29,001 nucleotides of DNA from assembly GCA_902509725.1 (NCBI GenBank), contig CABWYI010000007.1, positions 1 through 29,001 on the forward strand, read 5' to 3'. The translations under genes and the position numbers were made by a program. The stretch comes from an uncultured Pelagibacteraceae bacterium (GTDB lineage Bacteria; Pseudomonadota; Alphaproteobacteria; Pelagibacterales; Pelagibacteraceae). The notes under the pieces are model-generated. The model was not told where the DNA came from, did no database searches, and saw only the letters and a program-made list of their open reading frames with translations. Shown here piece by piece: positions 9,132 to 17,461 of this stretch (positions are counted from its first letter, which is position 1; each line of letters begins with the position of its first letter).

Positions 9132-9361
9132 TGGCAATGGATCTAAAAGAAATTGAAAAATACATTAAAGAAGCTATGCCTGATGCATCGGTTGATATCC
9201 AAGATTTGGCTGGAGATGGAAACCACTATTCAGCAACAGTCACTTCAATGCAATTTTCAGGAAAAAGTAAGATAGAACAACATAAGATGGTATATAATTC
9301 ACTAAAGGGTAAAATGGGTAATGAATTACACGCATTAGCAATCAAAACAAAGGAACAGTAA
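9131..9361 (+). CDS. BolA/IbaG family protein
   Basis: A 76-residue BolA-fold protein. The invariant histidine of the FDxxKHK-like region is present as EQHKMVYNSL (His51), and a second histidine stands in GDGNHY, as in the IbaG/BolA2 branch, which uses these residues to share a [2Fe-2S] cluster with a CGFS glutaredoxin. That partner is encoded immediately downstream with a one-base overlap, supporting a BolA-Grx complex in Fe-S trafficking or sensing in the cytoplasm. Placement directly after purL is a recurrent alphaproteobacterial arrangement. ATG shares its A with the purL stop. Confidence 0.93.
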   Translation: MAMDLKEIEKYIKEAMPDASVDIQDLAGDGNHYSATVTSMQFSGKSKIEQHKMVYNSLKGKMGNELHALAIKTKEQ

Positions 9362-9696
9362 TGGATGATCAAACGAAAAATTTAATTCAAGAACATATTG
9401 ATAATCATGAAGTGTGTTTATTTATGAAAGGAACACCTGATGCTCCACAATGTGGATTTTCAATGGCTGTTTCTAACATGTTAAAAATTTTAGAAGTTAA
9501 CTTCAAAGGTATAAATGTTTTGGAAAGTCAATCTCTCAGAGAAGGTGTTAAAGAATTCAGTGACTGGCCAACAATACCACAACTTTATATAAAAAAAGAA
9601 TTTGTAGGAGGATGTGATATTGTAAAAGAAATGTATGAAAGCGGAGAATTAAAAAAAATTTTTGAAGATAAAAAAATATCATACAAAAAAAGTTAA
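9361..9696 (+). CDS. grxD: monothiol glutaredoxin, Grx4 type
   Basis: 111 residues with the CGFS active site (residues 31-34, Cys31), the preceding FMKGTPDAPQ and the downstream WPTIPQLYIKKEFVGGCDI, all diagnostic of the Grx4/Grx5 class. These proteins bind a bridging [2Fe-2S] cluster with glutathione and carry it to targets, or to BolA, encoded just upstream. It is one of the few genes here with a recognisable Shine-Dalgarno: AAAGGA at 9349-9354, six bases before the ATG, inside the bolA 3' end. The stop overlaps the next ATG (TAATG). Confidence 0.96.
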   Translation: MDDQTKNLIQEHIDNHEVCLFMKGTPDAPQCGFSMAVSNMLKILEVNFKGINVLESQSLREGVKEFSDWPTIPQLYIKKEFVGGCDIVKEMYESGELKKIFEDKKISYKKS

Positions 9697-9959
9697 TGAA
9701 GCAGTTTATCTATAAAACAACAATAATTGTAATCGCAATAATTTTACTTTTTGAATTTACAATTGGAAATAAGATATCTCAAATATATGAAAAAGTTGAT
9801 GTAATATCGACTAAAGAAGGGCGAAAAGATAGTGTGGATAAAATTAGATCTGAAATGAAAAGAGCTATTGAAAAAGATAGATACCTCTCAAAAGAAGATG
9901 CAAAATTAATAAATGATTTTTTAAATAAAATTAGAAGCGAATTAAAAGATAACGAATAA
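9696..9959 (+). CDS. small membrane-anchored protein, unknown function
   Basis: 87 residues, family not recognised. One hydrophobic segment at about residues 7-25 after a short basic N-terminus suggests a signal anchor. The rest is a strongly charged, probably helical tail rich in Lys, Glu and Asp, possibly a short coiled coil, facing the periplasm if the N-in rule holds. It is coupled to grxD by TAATG and is the last gene of the plus-strand run; its TAA lies one base from the stop of the convergent glycosyltransferase gene. Function unknown. Confidence 0.75.
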   Translation: MKQFIYKTTIIVIAIILLFEFTIGNKISQIYEKVDVISTKEGRKDSVDKIRSEMKRAIEKDRYLSKEDAKLINDFLNKIRSELKDNE

Positions 9960-9960
9960 T

Positions 9961-11544
9961 TTACTCACAATACCAAAGTTTTCCCGTAACTATATCATCT
10001 TTAAAAAAAGTATAATTATATTTTTCTAAGTGAATTAACTTACAATCATTTGGTTTATTTCTTTTAATATTACGAACATTTTGATAAGCAAAAAAAGGTT
10101 TTATTTTAGCACTATCTAAAGAACTGTATAAATTAAAACATGAGAAACCCTTTTGCTTCAAAAAAACATTTGTATAAAGGTTGCCGTAGATACAGGTATC
10201 TTTAGGTATATTATTTTGTAATGCATATTTAACAATTTCACTTTGCAAATTTTTATTACTAACGCCAAGATAATCTATCTCAAAATTTTTTTGTATATTG
10301 GTAAATTTCGCAAAAGAATTTAACCAAGTATACTGATATCTTTTTAAAGATACATTTTCTATTATAAAAAAAATTATAACTAACGCAGACGAATAATAAA
10401 AAAATTTTTTATTTAATATAAAAATATTATAAAGACCTATTAAAAAAAGAAATGGAATTAAAAACATTATGTGTCTAATTTCATCGTATAAAGCAACGTT
10501 TTTTAAAATGAAAATAAACAATAATATCAAAGGTGTTAATATAAAAATTCCATAATAAATAGTTTTGATATCTTTTTTTATAATCTTTTCTTCAATAAAG
10601 GGAAAAAGAAATAAACCCAATAATATTATAATAGGTAATTTAAAAAAAAACCATATAAACGCATAACTTGATGGTAGATTTAATGCCCTCATACAACTGC
10701 CCAAAGTTAGAGTGCAAATATCATGATAATATTTACCCATCCATTTTACTGAGCTGATTATCTCTAATGGATTATGCCAAAGTATTGGGTTTAATAAATA
10801 TGTAAAAATGATTAGCAAAAATGAAAAAATTGAAAAAAAGAAAATATTTTTTTTTATAAAACTTAAAAAATTAATATTTTTTACATTTAATAAAATCACT
10901 AAGGCAACTAGATATTGAATTAATATTAATATACCGGTTATACGAATACTTATTAAAAATGCTGTTGCAAAAGAAATATAGAATATTATCTTAACATCGA
11001 TTTCTTTTTCATTATAAAATTTTTCAATCATAGAGATTAAAAAATAAGTAGCAATAATCCAAACAGACATGAATGGTATATCTTTTCCATTTATTTGTGC
11101 ATGACCAAAGAGATAAGGATAAAGAAGAAATAGCGTAACGCAAATTAGAGAAAAATTTTTACTATCAGATACTCTCAAACATATTAAATAGAAGAAATAT
11201 CCTGATAATGAAAAAATTAAAAATACCGCTACATGTCGAGATAAATAATAGGAGCCCTCGAAAGTAACTTGATATATTTTTCCAACTTGCTCATGAATTA
11301 AAAATTGAATTGGTTGTGAAATATAATGAAAACCTATTCCATGATATTTATCAAGATATTCAAGTAGAACATTATAATCACCCTTATCAGTAAAAATACT
11401 TTGTATAGCCTGAAAGTTAATTTTCCAATTGAGTTGTTCATGGAACTGGTCATGGGATATGCCGTTGGTTAAAGAAAGAAATATACCAATGAATAAATAA
11501 GTTAAAAATAAAGTAAGTATTATTGTATTTTTATAATTTATCAT
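9961..11544 (-). CDS. polytopic membrane glycosyltransferase, GT39/GT83-like (PMT/ArnT superfamily)
   Basis: 527 residues with about eleven hydrophobic segments and a soluble C-terminal part of roughly 110-130 residues. After the first membrane segment comes HDQFHEQ (31-37), with acidic residues where PMT/ArnT-type enzymes carry their first-loop catalytic acids. HAQINGKDIP (148-157) resembles the conserved loop of dolichyl/undecaprenyl-phosphate-sugar mannosyltransferases. Such enzymes move a sugar from a polyprenyl-phosphate carrier onto lipid or protein at the periplasmic face. Donor and acceptor cannot be assigned. It overlaps the upstream methyltransferase by 4 bases and lies last in the rpsD transcription unit. 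Confidence 0.75.
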   Translation of the reverse strand: MINYKNTIILTLFLTYLFIGIFLSLTNGISHDQFHEQLNWKINFQAIQSIFTDKGDYNVLLEYLDKYHGIGFHYISQPIQFLIHEQVGKIYQVTFEGSYYLSRHVAVFLIFSLSGYFFYLICLRVSDSKNFSLICVTLFLLYPYLFGHAQINGKDIPFMSVWIIATYFLISMIEKFYNEKEIDVKIIFYISFATAFLISIRITGILILIQYLVALVILLNVKNINFLSFIKKNIFFFSIFSFLLIIFTYLLNPILWHNPLEIISSVKWMGKYYHDICTLTLGSCMRALNLPSSYAFIWFFFKLPIIILLGLFLFPFIEEKIIKKDIKTIYYGIFILTPLILLFIFILKNVALYDEIRHIMFLIPFLFLIGLYNIFILNKKFFYYSSALVIIFFIIENVSLKRYQYTWLNSFAKFTNIQKNFEIDYLGVSNKNLQSEIVKYALQNNIPKDTCIYGNLYTNVFLKQKGFSCFNLYSSLDSAKIKPFFAYQNVRNIKRNKPNDCKLIHLEKYNYTFFKDDIVTGKLWYCE

Positions 11545-12224
11545 TTCTTAAAAACACATAATAAAGATTTGCCAAATTTATTAAATGTTAAAAAGTCAAT
11601 AATCCTTGATATTGGAATTAATAAATTCCATAAAAATAATTTACTTTTAAGATTAGACTGTTTTAATGAAAAAAATCTATTGATGATCAAAAGTAAAAAG
11701 CCAATCGAATCGTAATAAATCAATTTTTCAATTTTAAGTCCAGTATTTTTAGATAATTCAAAAAAATCATTTTTATTGTATCTTTTGAAATGACCTACCG
11801 ATTTATCAAAACTACTGTATAAAGATTGATAAGCAGGAACACTAAATATCAAATATTTATCTTTATCAATTTTTTGTGATGCTTTTTGAGTTTCTTCTAG
11901 ATCATTTTCAATGTGTTCTAAAACATCAAAATAAATGATGGTATCAAATTTTTCATTAATTTCGTTAATTGTACAATTTTTTACAACTATGTCTTCTTTT
12001 TCAAATTTTTCCTTTAATAATTCATAAAGTTTTTTTTCAGGCTCTATTAAAGTTGGTTTATCAACAAATTTTTTATAAAATGATGTCAGCCCTCCCTTTC
12101 CTGGTCCAACTTCAAGAAGTCTTCCTTTTAAATATTTCTTGATTAATGAAACTTGATATTTTCTAAAATTATAAGCTGAATCAAAGTGTTCTAATTCGAA
12201 TCCATCATATTGGATTAATTTCAT
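11541..12224 (-). CDS. class I SAM-dependent methyltransferase
   Basis: 227 residues. A Rossmann methyltransferase fold is supported by motif I LLEVGPGKGG (36-45), the acidic residue after strand 2 (Glu61 in TLIEPE), and FDTIIYFDVLEHIEND (93-108), which fits motif post-II of the type 11/12 group. The C-terminal third is hydrophobic (around YYDSIGFLLLIINRFF), as in enzymes acting on lipid-linked or membrane substrates. It overlaps the glycosyltransferase gene by 4 bases, so the two probably work on the same surface glycan or lipid; that is inference. It starts 5 bases after rpsD. Confidence 0.82.
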   Translation of the reverse strand: MKLIQYDGFELEHFDSAYNFRKYQVSLIKKYLKGRLLEVGPGKGGLTSFYKKFVDKPTLIEPEKKLYELLKEKFEKEDIVVKNCTINEINEKFDTIIYFDVLEHIENDLEETQKASQKIDKDKYLIFSVPAYQSLYSSFDKSVGHFKRYNKNDFFELSKNTGLKIEKLIYYDSIGFLLLIINRFFSLKQSNLKSKLFLWNLLIPISRIIDFLTFNKFGKSLLCVFKK

Positions 12225-12229
12225 TATTG

Positions 12230-12847
12230 TTATCTTGAATAATATTCAATAACTAAGTTGGGTTCCATTATAATTGGATATGGAACTTCTTCAAATTTAG
12301 GAATTCTTACAAACTTAAACTTTTTATTTTTTTCATCCATTTGTATGTATTCTGGTGTCTCTCTCTCTTTATTTGCCAAAGCTATATCAATAATTGCCAA
12401 CTGTTTTGATTTATCCCTTATTTCAATATTATCCTCTTCTTTAACAGAATAACTTGAAATATTTACTTTCTTTCCATTAACTTTTACATGACCATGATTA
12501 ATTAATTGTCTTGCAGAAAAAATTGTTGTTGCAAATTTTGCTCTATAAATTACAGCATCTAATCTTCTCTCAAGAAGTCCGATTAAGTTTTCACTAGTAT
12601 CACCTTTTTGCATTGTTGCTTTTTTATAAATATTTCTAAATTGTCTTTCATTAATATTTCCATAATAAGCTTTTAATTTTTGTTTTGCTTGAAGCTGAAT
12701 TCCATAATCTGAAGGCTTTGATGTTTTCGTTTGACCATGTTGACCTGGTCCATAGGCTCTAGTGTTAAAAGGGCTTTTAGGCCTTCCCCACAAGTTTACT
12801 TTTAATCTTCTATCTACTTTATGTTTAGAGTTTAATCTTTTAGTCAT
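12230..12847 (-). CDS. rpsD: 30S ribosomal protein S4
   Basis: Primary 16S rRNA-binding protein needed to start 30S assembly. 205 residues of the cysteine-free alphaproteobacterial type: KVDRRL, GRPKSP and YGPGQHGQ in the N-terminal part, then an S4 RNA-binding domain from about 93 to 155 with [16 protein letters not shown] and [11 protein letters not shown]. It stands apart from the spc/alpha ribosomal operons. It has its own strong promoter immediately upstream and no Shine-Dalgarno; the expected mRNA leader is only about five bases. Confidence 0.98.
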   Translation of the reverse strand: MTKRLNSKHKVDRRLKVNLWGRPKSPFNTRAYGPGQHGQTKTSKPSDYGIQLQAKQKLKAYYGNINERQFRNIYKKATMQKGDTSENLIGLLERRLDAVIYRAKFATTIFSARQLINHGHVKVNGKKVNISSYSVKEEDNIEIRDKSKQLAIIDIALANKERETPEYIQMDEKNKKFKFVRIPKFEEVPYPIIMEPNLVIEYYSR

Positions 12848-12859
12848 GTAATAGAGGGC

Positions 12860-12887
12860 TTTATAAACTTACTCTTAATTTTGTCAA
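12860..12887 (-). promoter_or_regulatory. sigma-70 promoter of rpsD
   Basis: On the minus strand a perfect -35 TTGACA (12882-12887), a 16-base spacer and TATAAA (12860-12865). It fills the 40-base gap between trmJ and rpsD, with the -35 abutting the trmJ stop. The -10 ends 12 bases before the rpsD ATG, so transcription should begin around 12852-12853. It is the best promoter match in the window. Confidence 0.8.
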
Positions 12888-13601
12888 TCAACGTTTTTTA
12901 CCCAAACTTGCAAATACACTTGATAATATACGTGTTTCTTTATCTGATAAGTCCATTCGATAAAAAATATTTCTTAAATTCTCAAGCATAATTGGCTTCT
13001 TTTCTTTTGGTTTAAAAAAATTTATATTTTCTAAATTTTTAACACATAGACTCACCATTGATTGAATTTCCTGTTTTGATGCTGTTTTAACTTTTTTTGA
13101 CCTCTTAAATTTCTTTGATTTAATCTCAAAAATACTTGAAACAACCTGGGCAACTATTATGAGGCTGTGAGAAAGATTTAGAGATTTAAAATTAGGATTA
13201 GTGGGTATTTGTAATGTATAATTTGCATAACTAATTTCATTATTCGATAAACCTGACGCCTCGGAGCCAAATAAAAAAGCTACTTTCTTTTTAAAATCGA
13301 TTTTTTTTAGACCTTCGATGTTAATATGTTTAACATTTTTATTTCTAAACCTTGCAGAAGTAGCAATTACAATATCAACATCATTAATAGAATCCTCTAA
13401 ATTTTTATATAATTTACTCTTATTGATTATATTTTTTGCACCAACTGATGTAGCAAAAATTTTATCGTTAGGAAATATAGGTTTTGGATCAATTATAATC
13501 ATTTTTTTAAAATTAAAATTTTTGATTGCTCTTGCGCATGCTCCAATATTTTCTGATAACTGAGGTTTATGTAAAATGAATGAAATATTTGCCTTGGTCA
13601 T
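12888..13601 (-). CDS. trmJ: tRNA 2'-O-ribose methyltransferase, TrmJ type (SPOUT)
   Basis: 237 residues of the TrmH/SpoU superfamily with the three knot motifs: NIGACAR at 18-24 (Asn18, Arg24), LFGSEASGLSN at 110-120, and IPTNPNFKSLNLSHS at 132-146. The TSARFRNK stretch and the C-terminal helical extension fit TrmJ, which methylates ribose 32 of tRNAs with SAM, rather than TrmL or RlmB. Length is close to the E. coli protein (246). It follows the DUF1989 gene after a single base, so it belongs to the cysS-cimA run. Confidence 0.88.
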   Translation of the reverse strand: MTKANISFILHKPQLSENIGACARAIKNFNFKKMIIIDPKPIFPNDKIFATSVGAKNIINKSKLYKNLEDSINDVDIVIATSARFRNKNVKHINIEGLKKIDFKKKVAFLFGSEASGLSNNEISYANYTLQIPTNPNFKSLNLSHSLIIVAQVVSSIFEIKSKKFKRSKKVKTASKQEIQSMVSLCVKNLENINFFKPKEKKPIMLENLRNIFYRMDLSDKETRILSSVFASLGKKR

Positions 13602-13602
13602 G

Positions 13603-14469
13603 TTATTTGGTTAAACCATGGTCTTTATTATATGATGATATTTCAGATGATTTAATTCCCTTTAAATATTTTTTATCAACATTAAAAATTGAAACTTTTA
13701 AGGGAAAACATTTCGATACATCTGATGAATGCTCAGAACCACAATCTCCGCCCGGACAAGCTGATAGAACGCCCAATAAATCAGTTTCAGCAAAAAATTC
13801 TAAATAATCACCTGGCCTGACTGGACTTGATTTCATAAAATATTGTTTAGTATCATTAGTAAAGCCAGTAAGCATAAAAACATTTAAAACATCATGAACA
13901 ATTTTTTCGGCATCATTTACATTCATGCCTTTTTCTTTAACTAAAGCTCTTGTCAAATTTGAATGACAACAGTAATGATAATCACTACCTGTTAATAGTT
14001 TTGAAGTGTAGGGATCACACCTTGTTCCAATCACATCATGAACTGATCCACCATCTTCATCATAATCATACCAATCTAGTGTATCCCATGTAATCATCGC
14101 TAATGATCTAAAATAAGGAAAATTACTAAACATTTTATCTCCAACAGAAATATGAGTACCATAAAGAGCTCTTGTTTTTCCTGAATAAAATTTTTCATCG
14201 AGATTATTTGCTTGAAATAAATTTAGGTCACCAACTTGTGGGCCTTCTACACTTTCTATCCTAAAAAAATCTCCTAATTTTACATTGAATGATCTGGCAT
14301 CTCTTGGTGGAATTATAACTTCATCAATTTTATTTAAATGTTTTCTAGCTTCATGAAGTATATTTAAGTTCTCATTATTTAAATCATTATTTGGATAACA
14401 AATAATCGGTTTCGCCCCTATTCTTTCATCAAGTTTTTTTGGTTTAGTTGAAAATTTTTTAATTTTCAT
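13603..14469 (-). CDS. DUF1989 (urea carboxylase-associated) family protein
   Basis: 288 residues. Family marks are GDLNLF (80-85), HDVIGTRCDPY (144-154), YHYCCHSNL (165-172) and ACPGGDCG (237-244); the His and Cys residues in these blocks look like a metal site. Relatives encoded beside urea or guanidine carboxylases (UAAP1/2) act as carboxyguanidine deiminase subunits, usually as a pair. Here a single gene is present with no carboxylase, transporter or partner nearby. It is instead coupled to cimA by a TAATG overlap and sits one base before trmJ. I therefore do not assign the reaction; a hydrolase or deiminase on a small amidine or carboxylate is possible. Confidence 0.8.
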   Translation of the reverse strand: MKIKKFSTKPKKLDERIGAKPIICYPNNDLNNENLNILHEARKHLNKIDEVIIPPRDARSFNVKLGDFFRIESVEGPQVGDLNLFQANNLDEKFYSGKTRALYGTHISVGDKMFSNFPYFRSLAMITWDTLDWYDYDEDGGSVHDVIGTRCDPYTSKLLTGSDYHYCCHSNLTRALVKEKGMNVNDAEKIVHDVLNVFMLTGFTNDTKQYFMKSSPVRPGDYLEFFAETDLLGVLSACPGGDCGSEHSSDVSKCFPLKVSIFNVDKKYLKGIKSSEISSYNKDHGLTK

Positions 14470-16070
14470 TATTTACTTGCGGGAGCATTATCCTTAAACA
14501 ATTTATAATCCAAACTGTCTATCAATGCCTTGAAAGAAGCTTCAATGATGTTGGTTGAAACGCCAATAGTAAACCAATTTTTTCCTTTGGAGTCTGTACT
14601 TTCAATTGAAACCCTAGTTACAGCTTCTGTTCCAGTATTTAATATTCTTACTTTATAATCTACTAATTTAAGATCTTTTAAATATTTTGAGTATTTTGCT
14701 AATCTATCGACGTTCTGTCTAATAGCGTTATCTAAAGCATTTACTGGACCATTGCCCTCACCTTCACAAATAATTTTTTCTCCATCAACTTCTAATTTTG
14801 CTTTAGCAGAAGATATTATATTTCCAGAATCATTTTTTTTAACAGAAACATCATATTCATTAATAGATATATATCTCGGAATCTCTCCAATAATTCTTCT
14901 TGCTAATAATTCAAACGAAGCGTCTGCTCCATCATAACTATACCCTATAAATTCCCTATCTTTAACTTCATCCAATAATTTTTTAATTTTGGGGTCATTT
15001 TCCTCAATATCAATCTTAATACTTTTTAATCTAGAAATTATATTAGATTTTCCTGACTGATCAGATACTACAATATTCCTATTATTTCCAACATCCTCAG
15101 GATTTATATGTTCATAAGTCTTTGGATCTTTTTGAACTGCTGACACATGCAACCCTCCTTTATGAGAGAAAGCTGCAGCACCAACATAAGGCAAATGTTG
15201 ATTTGGTTTTCTATTTAAAATTTCATCAAGCAATCTTGAACATTCGGTTAAATTTTTTATATTTTCAGATTTAATTCCTGTTTCAAATTTTGAGGAAAAA
15301 TCTTTTTTTAAAAAAAATGTTGGAATTAATGACATTAAATTTGCGTTACCACATCTTTCTCCAAGACCATTAATTGTGCCTTGTATTTGTCTAGCGCCTG
15401 AAATTACTGCTGCTAACGAATTAGCTACTGCATTTCCAGTATCATTATGAGCATGTATACCCAAGTTGTTTCCTGGAATAATCTTTGCAACTTCAGAAAC
15501 TATTTTTGATACCTCATGTGGAAGAGTTCCTCCATTAGTATCACATAAAATTATCCATCTTGCTCCTTGATCATAAGCAGCCTTAACGCATGAAATTGCA
15601 TATTTTGAATTAGCTTTATAGCCATCAAAAAAATGTTCTGCATCAAACATAAATTCTTTTTTTGCTTTAATAAAATGTTTTGCACTTTCGCTGATATTTT
15701 CTAAATTTTCTTCGTTTTTAATACCGAGAGCAACTTCAACATGAAAATCCCATGATTTTCCAACTAAACAGACTGAGGAAGTATTTGAATTAATAATAGC
15801 TGATAGACCTGGATCATTTTCCGCACTACGCCCAGATCTTTTGGTCATACCAAAAGAAGTTAGTTTTGCATTTTTAAAACTATGTTTTTTTTGAAAAAAC
15901 TCTGTATCAGTAGGATTGGCGCCAGGCCATCCTGCTTCAATATAATCAACACCTAAATTATCTAAAGCTAACGAAATTTTTTCTTTATCTTCTAAAGAAA
16001 AATCAACTCCCTGAGTCTGAGCACCATCCCTAAGTGTCGTGTCAAAAATATATAATCTTTCTTTACTCAT
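14469..16070 (-). CDS. cimA: (R)-citramalate synthase
   Basis: Condenses pyruvate with acetyl-CoA to give citramalate, the threonine-independent entry to isoleucine synthesis. 533 residues, the length of the CimA branch of the isopropylmalate/homocitrate synthase family. The TIM-barrel domain shows FDTTLRDGAQTQGV (9-22, Arg14-Asp15), metal-binding HAHNDTGNAVANS (206-218, His206/His208) and GLGERCGNAN (235-244). The C-terminal LeuA-type allosteric domain covers roughly 400-520, so feedback inhibition by isoleucine is likely. The AQTQGV variant after LRDG favours CimA over LeuA. It overlaps cysS by 4 bases and DUF1989 by one. Confidence 0.93.
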   Translation of the reverse strand: MSKERLYIFDTTLRDGAQTQGVDFSLEDKEKISLALDNLGVDYIEAGWPGANPTDTEFFQKKHSFKNAKLTSFGMTKRSGRSAENDPGLSAIINSNTSSVCLVGKSWDFHVEVALGIKNEENLENISESAKHFIKAKKEFMFDAEHFFDGYKANSKYAISCVKAAYDQGARWIILCDTNGGTLPHEVSKIVSEVAKIIPGNNLGIHAHNDTGNAVANSLAAVISGARQIQGTINGLGERCGNANLMSLIPTFFLKKDFSSKFETGIKSENIKNLTECSRLLDEILNRKPNQHLPYVGAAAFSHKGGLHVSAVQKDPKTYEHINPEDVGNNRNIVVSDQSGKSNIISRLKSIKIDIEENDPKIKKLLDEVKDREFIGYSYDGADASFELLARRIIGEIPRYISINEYDVSVKKNDSGNIISSAKAKLEVDGEKIICEGEGNGPVNALDNAIRQNVDRLAKYSKYLKDLKLVDYKVRILNTGTEAVTRVSIESTDSKGKNWFTIGVSTNIIEASFKALIDSLDYKLFKDNAPASK

Positions 16071-17410
16071 TTAAATTTCCAGACTGTTTTACCATCTTTG
16101 TCTTCTATTAAAACACCTTTATCAAGAAGCATATCTCTAATTTTATCAGCTTCCTTATAATCTTTATTTGTCCTGGCTTTTTTTCTTAATTCAATCATGT
16201 TTTTTATTTCTTTTTCAGATATTGAAACTTTATCTTTTTTATATTTATTCCACTGATCAATATTTTCATTAAATAAACCTATAAATTTACAAGCTGATAT
16301 AAACAACTCTATATCTTTCCCTTTTTTAGCTTGATCAAAAAGCTTATGTAAATTTGCAATATATCCTGGTGTATTTAAATCTTCACAGAGTGGCTTAAGG
16401 ATATTCTCGTTAATTTTAATATTTTTTACCTCAGATGAATATACACTGTACCATTTGTCTAATGTATTTTGACAATCATTTAATAATTTTTCGTTCCAGT
16501 CTAAAGGCTGTTTGTAGTGAGCGCTCATTAAAGCTAATCTAATAACTTGTCCACTCATCTTTGATTTAAAATCTTTTATTTTTAAAATATTTCCTTGTGA
16601 TTTAGCCATTTTTTCATTTGACATTGTTATAAATGCATTGTGAACCCAATATTTTGCAAAAATTGTTGAGTCATTTGCACATCTAGATTGGGCTATTTCA
16701 TTTTCATGATGTGGAAAAATTAGATCTATTCCCCCTCCATGAATATCAAATCCATTACCTAAAAATTTTTTTGACATAGCGGAACATTCTAAATGCCAAC
16801 CTGGCCTACCCTTACCCCAAGGTGAATCCCATGAAGGCTCATCATCGTTTGAAGGTTTCCATAAAACAAAATCTTCAGAATTTTTTTTATTTTCACTTAT
16901 CTCTACCCTAGAGCCAGCTATTAAATCCTCTAACTTTTTATTTGATAATTTTCCATAATCAGAAAATTTTTTTACCTCAAAATAAACATGCTTTTTATTT
17001 TCATAGGCAAAACCTTTTTTGATTAAATCATTTATCATCTCAATCATTATATCTATATGCTCGGTAGCTCTAGGTTGATGGGTGGGGTTTTCGCAATTTA
17101 AAAACTTACAATCCTCCAAAAAGCTTGATGTTATTTTTTCGGTTAATACTTTTGCGGAAATTTTCTGATCTTGAGAAGACTTAATAATCTTATCATCAAT
17201 GTCTGTAATATTTCTTACATATGTTACTTTTGAAAAATTGTTTTTAAGTAATTTATAAAGAATATCAAAAATAACTAATGGTCTTGCATTACCAATATGT
17301 GGATCGTCATATACAGTTGGTCCACAAACATACATACCAATATTTTTATTATCCATTGGAATAAATTGTTCTTTTTTATTAGTTAAATTATTTGTTAAAA
17401 AAATATCCAT
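16067..17410 (-). CDS. cysS: cysteinyl-tRNA synthetase
   Basis: Charges tRNA-Cys with cysteine. 447 residues, a normal class Ia CysRS. The HIGH box is PHIGNA at 37-42 and the KMSKS loop is KMAKS at 267-271. The zinc site that selects cysteine is complete: Cys29 (MYVCGPTVY), Cys209 (LECSAM), His234 and Glu238 (FPHHENE). The C-terminal DALR/anticodon part ends in the usual LLDKGVLIEDKDGKTVW. It overlaps cimA by 4 bases. The 51-base upstream gap contains a fair -10 TATATT (17426-17431) with TTAACA 15 bases further up, a possible weak promoter. Confidence 0.97.
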   Translation of the reverse strand: MDIFLTNNLTNKKEQFIPMDNKNIGMYVCGPTVYDDPHIGNARPLVIFDILYKLLKNNFSKVTYVRNITDIDDKIIKSSQDQKISAKVLTEKITSSFLEDCKFLNCENPTHQPRATEHIDIMIEMINDLIKKGFAYENKKHVYFEVKKFSDYGKLSNKKLEDLIAGSRVEISENKKNSEDFVLWKPSNDDEPSWDSPWGKGRPGWHLECSAMSKKFLGNGFDIHGGGIDLIFPHHENEIAQSRCANDSTIFAKYWVHNAFITMSNEKMAKSQGNILKIKDFKSKMSGQVIRLALMSAHYKQPLDWNEKLLNDCQNTLDKWYSVYSSEVKNIKINENILKPLCEDLNTPGYIANLHKLFDQAKKGKDIELFISACKFIGLFNENIDQWNKYKKDKVSISEKEIKNMIELRKKARTNKDYKEADKIRDMLLDKGVLIEDKDGKTVWKFK

Positions 17411-17425
17411 ATCTATTGATTAAGA

Positions 17426-17452
17426 AATATACCTTATTTGGTGATTTGTTAA
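17426..17452 (-). promoter_or_regulatory. possible weak promoter before cysS
   Basis: In the nadE-cysS gap, minus strand, TTAACA (17447-17452) and TATATT (17426-17431) are separated by 15 bases, shorter than the usual 16-18. Initiation would leave a leader of about 7-9 bases before the cysS ATG, in line with the short leaders inferred for rpsD and sfsA. In such AT-rich DNA a chance match is quite possible. Confidence 0.25.
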
Positions 17453-17461
17453 TCTAATTGA

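Noticed and set aside
12258..12452. Open frame antisense to rpsD, and similar antisense frames inside sfsA, purC, trmJ, cimA, nadE, gph and prpB
   Set aside because: These are shadows of strongly supported genes on the other strand, with no recognisable protein features.
13580..13807. Plus-strand open frame across the trmJ/DUF1989 junction
   Set aside because: Lies within two well-supported minus-strand genes and encodes no recognisable motif.
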